Of a stretch of DNA of 64,000 nucleotides, positions 53,683-63,229 are shown piece by piece. This DNA is from Geomonas paludis (GTDB taxonomy: Bacteria > Desulfobacterota > Desulfuromonadia > Geobacterales > Geobacteraceae): the NCBI RefSeq assembly GCF_014193585.1, contig NZ_BLXY01000008.1:62001-126000 (forward strand), written 5' to 3'. A program made the translations under genes and the position numbers. Numbering within the stretch: position 1 is the first letter of the stretch; each line of letters begins with the position of its first letter. A model generated the notes under the pieces. That model saw only the letters and a list, made by a program, of their open reading frames with translations, ran no database searches and was not told the origin of the DNA.

Positions 53683-54501
53683 TTAGAACAGTCTGAGGAC
53701 CGCCTGGGCTGCCTGGGAAGACATCGAGAGCGAGGTGGTACCCAAGCTCTGACGGGTCTGCAGCATCAGCATGTTGGCGCCTTCCTGGTTCATGTCGGCC
53801 AGGGTCAGGTTGTCAGCACCGGTCTGCAGGGTGTTGATCATGGAGTCGGTGAAGTTCTGACGGGTGGTGATGATGTTCAGGTTTGCCGCCAGGGTCTGGG
53901 TGTTGGACCTCAGGGTCGAGATCGCGGTGTCCATCTTCGCCGTATCCGTGGTGATGTCGGAGTTGGTAGCCCAGCTGCCGCTGGCGCCGTTGAGGCTCAG
54001 GCCGCTGGAGTTGGCCAGGAAGCCGACGACGTTCAGGCTGGAGCTCGCATCCTCGTTGAAGTTGACAGTCAGGGTGTTGGTGGAGCTCAGCAGGTTGAGG
54101 CCACGGTAACCGGAGTCAGAGGAGATGTTGTCGACCTGGCTACGAATGGTGTCGTACTGGGTGGCCAGCTTGGACCTGGTCGCGGTGTCGCTGGTGGAGA
54201 GAGCGGATTGCGCGATACCTTTTGCTGCGTTGATCAGGCCGGTGACGGCGGTGATGCCTGCGTTGGCTGCCGAAACGGTCTGAACCGCCTCAGCCATGCC
54301 GTCCTTGCGGTCAGCGAGGTCGCTGGCGCGCTGGTTAGCGTTCTGCGCTGCGAAGTAGTTGGTCGGGTTGTCGAGAGCGCTGTTGACCTGCTTGCCGGAA
54401 GAGAGCCTCTGCTGGGTCCTGTTCAGGAGGTTGCTGGTCTGTTGGAGGTTGAGAAGGTTGGTCCTCATGCCTGCGGTGAGAGAGATGTCGCTAGTTGCCA
54501 T
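53683..54501 (-). CDS. Flagellin, short (D0/D1 only) alphaproteobacterial type
   Basis: This 272-residue flagellin has the N-terminal domain DISLTAGMRTNLLNLQQTSN, RTQQRLSSGKQVNSALDNP and ASDLADRKDGMAEAVQTVSA, and C-terminal MNQEGANMLMLQTRQSLGTT ending QAAQAVLRLF. The middle is short and Ser/Thr/Asn-rich (SSSLNVVG, NSSGLSLNGASGSW), with potential O-glycosylation sites. I chose the ATG at 54501 because AGGAG lies 6 bases upstream; longer upstream starts would add unrelated residues. A FliA-type promoter lies about 155 bp upstream. FlbT and FlaF follow. Confidence 0.95.
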   Translation of the reverse strand: MATSDISLTAGMRTNLLNLQQTSNLLNRTQQRLSSGKQVNSALDNPTNYFAAQNANQRASDLADRKDGMAEAVQTVSAANAGITAVTGLINAAKGIAQSALSTSDTATRSKLATQYDTIRSQVDNISSDSGYRGLNLLSSTNTLTVNFNEDASSSLNVVGFLANSSGLSLNGASGSWATNSDITTDTAKMDTAISTLRSNTQTLAANLNIITTRQNFTDSMINTLQTGADNLTLADMNQEGANMLMLQTRQSLGTTSLSMSSQAAQAVLRLF

Positions 54502-54655
54502 GGTACTTCTCCTTTTCTGGGTGTTTGCCGGCATTCTTGCCGGGTTGAAAACCGTGTCGATGCTGTCTGCTTCGGGATCGGGCATCCTGCCCTACGGCGA
54601 GTAACTGATGAATTTCACCCCCTCATCGCCGGCGCGTCCTGCGCGTTTGTAAAGA

Positions 54656-54683
54656 ATATCGACACGGCGGGCCCAAAACTTTA
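54656..54683 (-). promoter_or_regulatory. Sigma-28-type promoter for flagellin
   Basis: On the minus strand TAAA (54680-54683), 16 bases, then GTCGATAT (54656-54663) matches the FliA consensus at 10 of 12 positions with one extra spacer base. The flagellin transcript would have a leader of roughly 140 bases, a possible FlbT target. Confidence 0.65.
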
Positions 54684-54719
54684 ACGGGAAAGCACCACCT
54701 TACGATTATTTTTGTCAAA

Positions 54720-57692
54720 TTATTGGCAGCTCAACCTCTCTTGCAGGAGGGCGCGGATCCGGCCCATGACGCCGGGCCAGTCGCCGGGGCGCCCCTGCCG
54801 GAAGATGCGCATGGCCGGGTACCAGGGGGAGTCCTCGCGCTCAGCGAACCAGCGCCAGTCGCAGGAGTAGGGGAGCAGCAGCCAGACGGGGATGCCCATG
54901 CCGCCGCCCAGGTGCGCCGCCGCCGTGTCCACCGTGATGAGCAGGTCGAGCCCGGCCAGGATGGCGGCTGTGTCGCCGAAATCCTTGATCTGCGGCGCGA
55001 GGTCGACGGCGGGGAGGAGGTCGGTGTCCGGGGCCTCCCCCAGTTGCAGGGAATAAAAGAGCACACCAGGCATATCGGCAAGAGCGGCGAAATGCTTGAA
55101 CGGGCAGGCGCGGTTCCTGGGGAGCGGGCCGCCGCGCCAGACCAGCCCGACCTTGAGGGTCGCCCCCTCCTCCAGCATCAGGCTCCAGAGCGCGGCGCGC
55201 CGCTGCTCGGGGAAGAGGTAGGGACGCCAGGGGGGCATCTGTTCCAGCGTGGTCCCGAAGAGGTGCGGCAGGGAAATGAGCTGGACCTGGCAGTCGCACG
55301 GCGGCAGCTCGTCGGCCGGCCCGCACACCGCCGCCACGCCCGGAACCCGGGCCAAGAGGGGCTTCAGCGCCGGGATCTGGCAGCGCACCACCACCCGCCC
55401 TCCCCGCTGCGCCACCAGCGGCGCGTAGCGGATGAACTGCAGCGTGTCGCCGAGCCCCTGCTCGCACTGCAGCAGGATGGTGCGCCCGCAAAGCTCCTCG
55501 CCGCGCCAGACCGGGACGGCCAGTTCCGGCTCGCACCCCGCCAGGCGCCACTGGTATTCGCGCCAGCCGTTTTCATAGTCCCCGACCGATAAAAGGCTCA
55601 GGGCCAGGTTCCAGTGCGCCTCCGGGTGCTCCGGCGCCAGGCGCAGCAGTTCCCGGTAGGTCGCTATCGCCTGCTGCGGCTGCATGAGATCCTGGTAGGC
55701 GGTGCCGAGGTTGATGCGCGCCTCCAGGTAGCCCGGGTCGAGCGCGATGGCCTGACGGTACAGCTCCACCGCCTGCGCCGGCTCTTCCAGCACCTGCAGG
55801 CACGCGCCCAGGTTCACGTAGGCGGGGAGGTAGCCGGGGTTGAGCGCCACGGCGCGCCTGAACAGCGGCTCGGCGTCGTCATGCTGCGCGCGGCCGACCA
55901 AAAGCGTCCCCAGGTTGTTGTAGGCGTCGGCGAGGGTCGGCTTCAGCTCCATGGCGCGCCGGTAGCTTCCCTCCGCCTCCACCAGGAGCCCCTGGTCCTG
56001 CTGCGCGAGCCCCAGGTTGTTGTAGACCTCGGCGCATTCCGGGAGCCGCTCCAGGAGGGCGCGGTAGAGCCGCACCGCCCCGGCGAGGTCCCCCTCCCCC
56101 CTCAGCCGGTTCGCTTCCCGGAACAGCTGGTTCGGGTCCTCAAGCGCCGCCTCGGGAAGGGGCGCCATCTCCCGCGCCACCGCCTCGATCACCGGCTGCC
56201 ACTGTCCCGGGGCCGGCTGGCGGTGCAACGTAACGCTCGGGTACCAGGGGGAGTCGGAGCGCCCCTGCAGCCAGCGCCAGTCGCAGGAGAAGGGGAGCAT
56301 GAGCTGCACCGGCTTTGCCATGGCCGCGGCGAGGTGCGCGACGGCGGTGTCCACCGCGACCACCAGGTCGAGGTTGTCGATCAGGGCCGCGGTGTGCGCG
56401 AAGTCCTCGAGGCCGGCGCTCAGGTCGACGCAGGTTCCTCCCCCCGACAGGAGGGCCAGTTCCTCGGCCGCCGCGCCCAGTTGCAGGTTGTACAGGGTCA
56501 CCCCCGGCACAGCCGCCAGGGGGGCCAGGGCCTGCGCCGCCAGCGAGCGGTAGCGGTCGCGCTTGTACCCGGCGCTGCCGGCCCAGACCACCCCCACCCT
56601 GAGCCCCGTCCCCGGCGCCATCCTGGCGCGCCACTGCGCGCTCAGGGCGGCGTCGGCCTTGAGCGGCGGGGTTTGCGGCGGGATGGACTCCAGGGCGGTG
56701 CCCAGAAGGTGCGGCAGGCTCAGGAGATAGGCGTAGGTGTCGAACGGGGGAGGTGCCTCGCCGGCGGCAAAGAGGGTGAGGCCGTCTCCCTGGCCGGCGA
56801 AGAGCGGCAGCAGTTCGCGGCGGCACTCGAGCACCACCTTGTTGCCTTGGCGCGCCAGCAGTTGCGCGTAGCGGAAGAACTGGATGGCGTCGCCGAAGCC
56901 CTGCTCGGCGCGCAGCAGCAGCGTGCGGCCGGCAAGCGGGGAGCCGTCCCACAGCTGCCGCCCCATGAAGCCCGTGTCGAAAGCGCCGGCGGGGTCCTTC
57001 AGGCGCCACTGGTACTCGCGCCAACCGTCCCGGTAGTCGCCCAGGGCGAGCAGGGCCAGGGCGAGGTTCCAGTGCGCGTCGACGCTCTCGGGATCGAGCG
57101 CAAGCGCCACGCGCAACGCCGGCAGCGCGTCGTCGAACTGGTTCAGGCTGAGCAGCGAGCCCCCCAGGTTTACCCATCCCTTCAGGTGGTCCGGCTGCAG
57201 CTCGACCACCTTCCGGTAGCACTGCGCCGCCCCCTGCCACTCCCCCTGCGCGCGCAGGGCGTGGCCGAGGTGGTAATAGGCGTTGCCGTAGCCGGGGTCG
57301 AGGGCGATGGCGTCGCAGAAGCGCGCTACCGCCGCATCCACCTCTCCCAGCTTCAAGAGCACGTTGCCCAGGTTGCCCATGGCCTCCGGGTAGTCGGGCT
57401 TGAGCTCCAGGGCGGCGCGGTAGCTCTGCTGCGCCTGCTCCAGCCGCCCCAGGTCCTCCAACACCACGCCCAGGTTGTTGTGCAGCTCGGCCTGCGCCGG
57501 GTCGAGCCCTGCGGCCCGGGAGAAGGCCTCCAAGGCCTGTTCCGGCCGCCCCAGCAGGCGCGCCAGGACGCCGGAAAGGGTGAGCAGGTCGACGTCGTCC
57601 GGCGTCTCCCGCAACAGTTCCCGGCACAGTTCGTCCGCCCGCTCGAAGCGGTTTTCCGCCAGGGCGCGTTTCAGTTCGTCGCGGCTTTGCAT
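54720..57692 (-). CDS. Double TPR + GT9-like module protein
   Basis: This 990-residue protein is built from two copies of a module. Each has TPR repeats, then HWNLALALLALGDYRDGWRE-type text, then a GT9/heptosyltransferase-like domain with LRAEQGFGDAIQFFRYAQLL, LRVGVVWAGSAG, LVVAVDTAVAHLAAAM and DSPWYPSVTLHRQ. Module 1 covers about 1-510 and module 2 about 525-990. GT9 enzymes use ADP-heptose or similar donors; substrates here are unknown. It lies 3 bp after the three-module gene, so both are co-transcribed. Confidence 0.88.
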   Translation of the reverse strand: MQSRDELKRALAENRFERADELCRELLRETPDDVDLLTLSGVLARLLGRPEQALEAFSRAAGLDPAQAELHNNLGVVLEDLGRLEQAQQSYRAALELKPDYPEAMGNLGNVLLKLGEVDAAVARFCDAIALDPGYGNAYYHLGHALRAQGEWQGAAQCYRKVVELQPDHLKGWVNLGGSLLSLNQFDDALPALRVALALDPESVDAHWNLALALLALGDYRDGWREYQWRLKDPAGAFDTGFMGRQLWDGSPLAGRTLLLRAEQGFGDAIQFFRYAQLLARQGNKVVLECRRELLPLFAGQGDGLTLFAAGEAPPPFDTYAYLLSLPHLLGTALESIPPQTPPLKADAALSAQWRARMAPGTGLRVGVVWAGSAGYKRDRYRSLAAQALAPLAAVPGVTLYNLQLGAAAEELALLSGGGTCVDLSAGLEDFAHTAALIDNLDLVVAVDTAVAHLAAAMAKPVQLMLPFSCDWRWLQGRSDSPWYPSVTLHRQPAPGQWQPVIEAVAREMAPLPEAALEDPNQLFREANRLRGEGDLAGAVRLYRALLERLPECAEVYNNLGLAQQDQGLLVEAEGSYRRAMELKPTLADAYNNLGTLLVGRAQHDDAEPLFRRAVALNPGYLPAYVNLGACLQVLEEPAQAVELYRQAIALDPGYLEARINLGTAYQDLMQPQQAIATYRELLRLAPEHPEAHWNLALSLLSVGDYENGWREYQWRLAGCEPELAVPVWRGEELCGRTILLQCEQGLGDTLQFIRYAPLVAQRGGRVVVRCQIPALKPLLARVPGVAAVCGPADELPPCDCQVQLISLPHLFGTTLEQMPPWRPYLFPEQRRAALWSLMLEEGATLKVGLVWRGGPLPRNRACPFKHFAALADMPGVLFYSLQLGEAPDTDLLPAVDLAPQIKDFGDTAAILAGLDLLITVDTAAAHLGGGMGIPVWLLLPYSCDWRWFAEREDSPWYPAMRIFRQGRPGDWPGVMGRIRALLQERLSCQ

Positions 57693-57695
57693 CGA

Positions 57696-60600
57696 CTATC
57701 GTTCTCCTTTTCCCTGCACCAGCAGTTCCAGCTGCCGCGCCACCCGTTCCAGCACCTCGCCCCAGTCGCCGCGCCGCCGCTGGCGGAACAGGCGGGCGGT
57801 CGGGTACCAGGGGGAATCCTCGCGATCCATGAGCCAGCGCCAGTCGCAGGCCATGGGGAGCAGCACCCAGACCGGCACGCCCAGCCCCCCGGCCAGGTGC
57901 GCCACGGCGGTGTCGGCCGAGATGACCAGGTCGAGCTGGCTCAGGATGGCGGCGGTGTCAGCGAAGCTCTTGATCCCGGCGCCCAGGTCGGTGAGCTCCA
58001 TGCCCGGCGGCGGGGTGGCGGCCTGTTCCGCCCCGTCCCCCACCTGGAGCGCGCAGAAGCGGGCCCCGGCAACCTGCGCCAGCGGCGCGAAGAGCGAGAG
58101 GGTGAGCGAGCGTTTCAGGTCATCCTTGTAGGTTTTCCGCCCCGCCCAGACCAGACCGACCCGCAACCCATCGCCCGGCAGCGCGGCCTGCCAGCGCCCG
58201 ACCAGGCAGGGATCGGCGGCGAGGTACGGGATGTCGGCCGGGATGGTGTCGAGGAGCGTGCCGCACAGGTGCGGCAGGCTCATGAGCGGCGCGTGGCAGT
58301 CGAACTCCGGCAGCGGCTCCCCGCGCACCAGCACCCGCGCCACACCCGGCACCGTGGTCAGCACCGGCGCAATCGGCGTCGCCTGGCACTGCACCAGGAC
58401 CGTCGCCCCCTGCGCCGCCAGCACCGGTGCGTAGCGCACGAACTGGAAGGTGTCGCCGAAGCCCTGCTCGGCATGGAGCAGGATCCTTTTACCCGTGAGC
58501 GGGGAGCCGTCCCACAGCGGCTGCGGCAGCACCAGGCGCGGGATGGGGTCCACCTTGTCGAAGCGCTGTTCGTAGCCCCGCCACCCCTCGCGGTACTCCC
58601 CCAGCTGCAGCTGCACCAGGGCGAGGTTCCAGCGGGCATCGGCATAGCCGGGATCGAGGGCGAGCACGCGGCGGTAGCAGTCGATGGCGGTGTCGACGTC
58701 GTTCAGGGCGCGGCTTGCCGAGCCGAGGTTGTTGAGCGCGTGCAGGTAGTCCGGTTTCAGGCGCAGCGCCCGGCGGTAGCACTCCACCGCCTCTTCCAGG
58801 CGCCCCCGTACCTGGAGCGTGATACCGAGCGCGTTCCAGGCGGGGAGGTAGCCGGGGTCGTCGGCCAGGACGGCCTGGAAGGTCGCCTCCGCCTTTTCCA
58901 GCTCTCCCATGGCGTGGTGCAGCTCACCCAGGCTGTGCCGGGCCTCCAGGTAGTCCGGGGCGACCGCGACCGCCCGTTGCAGCGCCTGCAGCGCCTCCTC
59001 GAACCGCCCCTGGTCCTTGAGGGCCAGCGCCAGGTTGTGCCAGGCCTGCGCCAGGGTGGGCTCCACGGCCAGGGCGCGCCGGTAGCACTCCGCCGCCTCG
59101 GCGAGCCGCCCCAGCGTGTACAGGCTGTTGCCCATGTTGTAGTGCGGCGCCACCAGGCCGGGACAAAGCTCGATGGCCTTCCGGTAGCGCTCGATCGCCT
59201 CCGGCTGCCTCCCCGCCCCGTCCAGGGTGCACCCCTCGTCGTTGTAGCGCTCCGCCTGCCGCATCGGGTCGGCGGCCGGCGCCTCTTCCTTGCCGGATCT
59301 CTGCGCCAGGAGCGCGCCCAGTTCCCGCACCACCCGCTGCAGCACGCCACTCCAGTCGCCCGGCGTGCCTTGCCGGAACAGGCGCATGGTCGGATACCAG
59401 GGCGAATCGTCACGGCCGGTGAGCCAGCGCCAGTCCGGCACGAAGGGGACCAGCAGCCACACCGGCAGCCCCAGCGCCCCGCACAGGTGCGCCACCGAGG
59501 TGTCGGCGCAGAGCACCAGGTCGAGCCGGCTGGCGAGCGCCGCGGTATCCGCGTAGTCGCCGATGGCGGGGGCCAGGTCGGTGACGGGCAGGATGGCGGC
59601 GAGGTCGCCGCGGGCGCCCAGCTGCAGGGAATAGAAGCTCACGCCGGCCCCGGCAAGCCCGGCGAGCGCCGCGAGCTGCTCCGTGGGGAGCGAGCGGTTC
59701 AGGTCGTTGGGATGACCCGGGTTCCCCTGCCAGACAAGGCCCACCTTCAGCGTCCCGTCGCCGGCAACGCGGGCGGCGCAGGCGGCCACGCGCGCCGGGT
59801 CCGGCCGCAGGTAGGGAATCTGGGCGGGGATGCCGTCAAGGTCGGTCCCGAAGATGGCGGGGAGGTCCATGAGCGAGGCCTGCAGCTCGCAGGGGGGCAC
59901 GGTCTCGCCGCAGGCGAATACCGCCTCCACGCCGGCCACCGTTGCCACCAGCGGCACGAGTCCCGGCGACTGCACCTCGATAAGGACGCGGCCGCCGCGT
60001 GCGGCAACGAGCGGTGCGTAGCGCACGAACTGGAGCGTGTCCCCAGCCCCCTGCTCCCCGTAGAGGAGGATGGTCCTGCCCGACAGCGGCGCGCCGTCCC
60101 AGGCGGCCACCTGCTGCCACCTGCGTTGCGGCGCCTGGCTGCTCTTCTGGAAGCGCCAGAAAAACTCGCGCCACCCCTCGGCGAGCTCCCCGGTCATGAG
60201 CAGCAGCACGGCCAGGTTCCAATGGGCGTCGGCGTAGCCGGGGGAGATGCGCACCGCCTCCCGGAACTCGTGCAGCGCCTCGGTGAAGCGCCCCAGGTCC
60301 TTCAGGGTGGTGCCCAGGTTGTAGCGCGCCTTGACCAGGGTGGCATCGAGCCGCAGCGCCTCCCGGTAGCTTTGCTGCGCCCCCTCCATATCGCCCAGCA
60401 CCTGCCTCACGATCCCCAGCCCCTCGTGCAGTTCCGCTACCCCGTATTCCAGGGCCAGGGCCTCTGCCAGGCTCTCGCGCGCCTCGGCGAAGCGCCCCAG
60501 CTGCTGCAGCGCCTGCGCCAGGGCGTAGTGCGGCTGCCACTGCCGGGGGAGGAGCTGCGCCGCCTTGGTGAAACGGACCGTCGCCTCGCCCGGCTTGCCG

Positions 60601-62042
60601 GCGGCAGCCAGGAAGGCGCCCATGAGGTAGTGGCTCCCCCCGTCGAAGGGGTGCGCGGCCAGCCGCCCTTCCAGGAAACCCGCCACGGCATCGGTGAGGG
60701 CGGCACGCAGCCGCTCGACCACCTCGCCCCACTCCCCCTGGGCCTGCTGCCGGAAGATGCGCATGGTCGGGTACCAGGGGGAATCCTCCCGGCCGCACAG
60801 CCAGCGGTAGTCGCCCGCCATGGGGAGCATGAGCCAGACCGGCTTACCCAGCGCCCCGGCCAGGTGCGCCACCGAGGTGTCGATGGAGATGACCAGGTCG
60901 AGCTGGGCGATGAAGGCGGCGGTGTCGCCGAAATCGCGGATGGCGGCGGTGAAGTCGATGAGGCCGGGGCACTCGTCAGGCCCCGCCGCCCCCTCCCCCA
61001 CCTGCAGTGAATAAAGGGTCGCCCCCGGTATGCCGCACAAGGGCGCCAGCGCCTGGAGCGAGCAGGAGCGGAACGGGTCGGGGACCGCCTTCCCCGCCCA
61101 GACCAGCCCCACCCTGAAGCCGGGGTCGGCGGAGAGCTTGGCCTGCCAGAGCCCGAGCCGCTGCGGCGGGGGGGAGAGGTACGGGACCCGGTCGGGGACG
61201 GTGTCGAGAGTGGTATCGAAGAGGTGCGGCAGCGACATCAGGGGGATCTCGAGGTCGAACTGGGGGAGCGGTTCCCCCATGATGCAGACTTGGGCGACGC
61301 CGGGCATGCCGCGCAGAAGCGGCGCCAGGGCGGCGGACTGGCACTCGGCGATGACGATGCCGCCCCGGTCGGCCACCATGGGGAGATAGCGGGCGAACTG
61401 GATGGTGTCCCCGAACCCCTGCTCGCCGTGCACCAGGATGCGTCTGCCCTCGAGCGGGGCGCCGTCCCAGGCCGGCCTCTGGAAGCTGCGCCTGGGGGAG
61501 GTGAAGTCGTCCCTTTGCCAGCGCCACTGGTACTCGGCCCACCCTGCGCGGAACTCGCCGGACAGCAACAGGGCGAGGGCCAGGTTCCAGTGTGCGTCGG
61601 CGCAGTCGGGGCGGCGCCGCACCAGGTCCCGGAACACGGCGATGGCCCCGTCGACGTCGCCCGAACGCTGCAGCGCGCCCCCCAGGGCGATGGCCGGTTC
61701 CGGCGCCTCCGGCGCCTGCGCCAGTGCCAGGCGGAACAGTTCCGCGGCCTCTCCAAAGCGTCCCAGCTTGAACAGCGAGGAGCCCATGTTGTTCAGGGCC
61801 AGCGGGTCCCCTTCCCGCAGGGCGAGCGCCGCGCGGTACTGGGCCAGCGCCTCCTCGTGGCGGCCGGTCTCGTCCAGGAGCGCGCCCAGGTTGATGTGCA
61901 CGTCCGGCAGGAGCACTCCCCCCGCCGCGGCCAGGGCGCGGTAGATCGGCTCCGCCTCGGCCAGCCGCCCCTCCCGCTGCAGCTCCAGGGCGCGCGCGAA
62001 CTCCTGCGCCAGATCGGTCTGTTGGGACATGAGGCTAGGCAT
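57696..62042 (-). CDS. Triple TPR + GT9-like module protein
   Basis: This 1448-residue protein has three TPR + GT9-like modules ending near residues 460, 940 and 1448. Each ends in a variant of DSPWYPTMRLFRQ followed by GDW. Each has a GEQGFGDTIQFARY-type loop, GLVWAGK-type strand and LVISIDTSVAHLAGALGKPV, the GT9 nucleotide-sugar site. The chosen ATG at 62042 overlaps the upstream GT gene by 8 bp; ATG 62030 is an alternative. With 54720-57692 it makes five homologous modules in tandem. Confidence 0.88.
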   Translation of the reverse strand: MPSLMSQQTDLAQEFARALELQREGRLAEAEPIYRALAAAGGVLLPDVHINLGALLDETGRHEEALAQYRAALALREGDPLALNNMGSSLFKLGRFGEAAELFRLALAQAPEAPEPAIALGGALQRSGDVDGAIAVFRDLVRRRPDCADAHWNLALALLLSGEFRAGWAEYQWRWQRDDFTSPRRSFQRPAWDGAPLEGRRILVHGEQGFGDTIQFARYLPMVADRGGIVIAECQSAALAPLLRGMPGVAQVCIMGEPLPQFDLEIPLMSLPHLFDTTLDTVPDRVPYLSPPPQRLGLWQAKLSADPGFRVGLVWAGKAVPDPFRSCSLQALAPLCGIPGATLYSLQVGEGAAGPDECPGLIDFTAAIRDFGDTAAFIAQLDLVISIDTSVAHLAGALGKPVWLMLPMAGDYRWLCGREDSPWYPTMRIFRQQAQGEWGEVVERLRAALTDAVAGFLEGRLAAHPFDGGSHYLMGAFLAAAGKPGEATVRFTKAAQLLPRQWQPHYALAQALQQLGRFAEARESLAEALALEYGVAELHEGLGIVRQVLGDMEGAQQSYREALRLDATLVKARYNLGTTLKDLGRFTEALHEFREAVRISPGYADAHWNLAVLLLMTGELAEGWREFFWRFQKSSQAPQRRWQQVAAWDGAPLSGRTILLYGEQGAGDTLQFVRYAPLVAARGGRVLIEVQSPGLVPLVATVAGVEAVFACGETVPPCELQASLMDLPAIFGTDLDGIPAQIPYLRPDPARVAACAARVAGDGTLKVGLVWQGNPGHPNDLNRSLPTEQLAALAGLAGAGVSFYSLQLGARGDLAAILPVTDLAPAIGDYADTAALASRLDLVLCADTSVAHLCGALGLPVWLLVPFVPDWRWLTGRDDSPWYPTMRLFRQGTPGDWSGVLQRVVRELGALLAQRSGKEEAPAADPMRQAERYNDEGCTLDGAGRQPEAIERYRKAIELCPGLVAPHYNMGNSLYTLGRLAEAAECYRRALAVEPTLAQAWHNLALALKDQGRFEEALQALQRAVAVAPDYLEARHSLGELHHAMGELEKAEATFQAVLADDPGYLPAWNALGITLQVRGRLEEAVECYRRALRLKPDYLHALNNLGSASRALNDVDTAIDCYRRVLALDPGYADARWNLALVQLQLGEYREGWRGYEQRFDKVDPIPRLVLPQPLWDGSPLTGKRILLHAEQGFGDTFQFVRYAPVLAAQGATVLVQCQATPIAPVLTTVPGVARVLVRGEPLPEFDCHAPLMSLPHLCGTLLDTIPADIPYLAADPCLVGRWQAALPGDGLRVGLVWAGRKTYKDDLKRSLTLSLFAPLAQVAGARFCALQVGDGAEQAATPPPGMELTDLGAGIKSFADTAAILSQLDLVISADTAVAHLAGGLGVPVWVLLPMACDWRWLMDREDSPWYPTARLFRQRRRGDWGEVLERVARQLELLVQGKGER

Positions 62043-63087
62043 TGCGCATCCGGGCGAGCTCCGCCTGGTTGGCGAGCTTGGTGGCCAGGTAGTGGAACTG
62101 GCGCGCGGCGCCGCTCCAGGTGAGGTTCTTCATCTCGTCTGCGGCCAGCGCCCCCTTGCCCGGGAGCTCGTGCCGGTTGCGGTAGACGTGTTCCAGCATC
62201 TCGATGATCTCTTCCAGTTCCGGCTCCTCCCACACCCCGGTCTGCACGCCGCCGTTTGCCACCACCATGGGGCGGTAACGGGTGAGCGGATAGGCGATGG
62301 CGGAGTTGATCACGTCGGCGTGGCCGCTGGTCTCGGAGGCGATCACCGACCTGCCGCAGGCCATGTACTCGCACATCACCATGTTGTTCCCCCCTTCGCA
62401 GCGGTTGGGGAACAGCCCGACGTGCGTCCCGGCGAAGACGTCCCTGATGGCGTTGTTGTGCACCAGCGGGTGCACCACGGTGCGCGCCGGGTCGAGCCCG
62501 TTTTCCAGGGCGCAGCGCCCCGGGACGCTCAGGAAGTCGACCTCGTCGTGGCGGTAGGTGATGAAGGGGGAGCTTTCCATGGTGAGCAGCGAAAAGGGCC
62601 ACTGGTTGGCCCAGCTGCAGGAGAGGTAGACGTCCCCGTGCCGCTGCATGAGCACCTTCATGGCGGCGATGACCAGGTCCTGGCCCTTTCTGAGCTCGAA
62701 CTTGCCGCCCGAGAAGACCACGAAGCGGTCGTCCGGGGGGAGCGGCACCGGGTAGAAGCGTTCCGGGTCCACCCCCTGCAGGATGGTGGCGCAGTTTTTC
62801 ACGCCGCCGATCCTCAGCAGGTACTCGCACCACTTGGAGCCGGCCACGATGAAGTCCCACCGGCGTGCCGCTTCGCGGGTGAAGTTGAGGATCTCGATGC
62901 TGTTTTCGAAGAAGCAGTAGCCGATGTTGATGGCGTCCCAGGCCTCCGGGTTCAGCGGGGCGAGGTTCTGCGACATGCAGTGCAGCGTTACCCCCGGCAC
63001 CGGGGGGAGTTGGGCGATCTCGCGCTCCAGGTAGGTCCCGGCGATGCCCCAGCCATGCATGGAGCCGCTGGGCATGGAAACTTTCAT
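62035..63087 (-). CDS. GT1/GT4-type glycosyltransferase
   Basis: This roughly 350-residue GT-B fold protein has SGGKFELRKGQDLVIAAMKV as the donor-domain start, VHNNAIRDVFAGTHVGLFPN, and CEGGNNMVMCEYMACGRSVI, the acidic/E-x7-E-like GT4 signature. The N-terminal acceptor domain has MHGWGIAGTYLEREIAQLPP. I chose the ATG at 63087 (MKVSMPSGS) with GAGAGG upstream. It is the first gene of the minus-strand glycosyltransferase operon, 43 bp after a sigma-54 site. Confidence 0.87.
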   Translation of the reverse strand: MKVSMPSGSMHGWGIAGTYLEREIAQLPPVPGVTLHCMSQNLAPLNPEAWDAINIGYCFFENSIEILNFTREAARRWDFIVAGSKWCEYLLRIGGVKNCATILQGVDPERFYPVPLPPDDRFVVFSGGKFELRKGQDLVIAAMKVLMQRHGDVYLSCSWANQWPFSLLTMESSPFITYRHDEVDFLSVPGRCALENGLDPARTVVHPLVHNNAIRDVFAGTHVGLFPNRCEGGNNMVMCEYMACGRSVIASETSGHADVINSAIAYPLTRYRPMVVANGGVQTGVWEEPELEEIIEMLEHVYRNRHELPGKGALAADEMKNLTWSGAARQFHYLATKLANQAELARMRNA

Positions 63088-63129
63088 GGATGAAAACCTC
63101 TCTGTGGTGATGGGTCGACCACTACAGGT

Positions 63130-63146
63130 CAGCAACTACCGTACCA
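63130..63146 (-). promoter_or_regulatory. Sigma-54 (RpoN) promoter for the minus-strand GT operon
   Basis: On the minus strand TGGTACG-N4-TTGCTG has exact GG-N10-GC spacing (complement of 63132-63145), with one mismatch from TGGCACG. It lies about 43 bp upstream of the ATG at 63087. Confidence 0.75.
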
Positions 63147-63229
63147 GCGGGGACGGGTGGCAGCTAAGAGGTTGAAAAAGAAGGGACTTGCTGGAGCGAA
63201 GCGGTGGCGGGGTCATTTGTTTGACAGCC

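Noticed and set aside
54502-54585. N-terminal extension of flagellin from an upstream start at 54585
   Set aside because: The AGGAG ribosome-binding site and conserved flagellin N-terminus place the start at 54501.
55614-61010. Very long plus-strand open frame opposite the TPR-GT9 genes
   Set aside because: It is the antisense shadow of two convincing minus-strand genes with strong domain signatures. High GC leaves few stop codons in the opposite frame.
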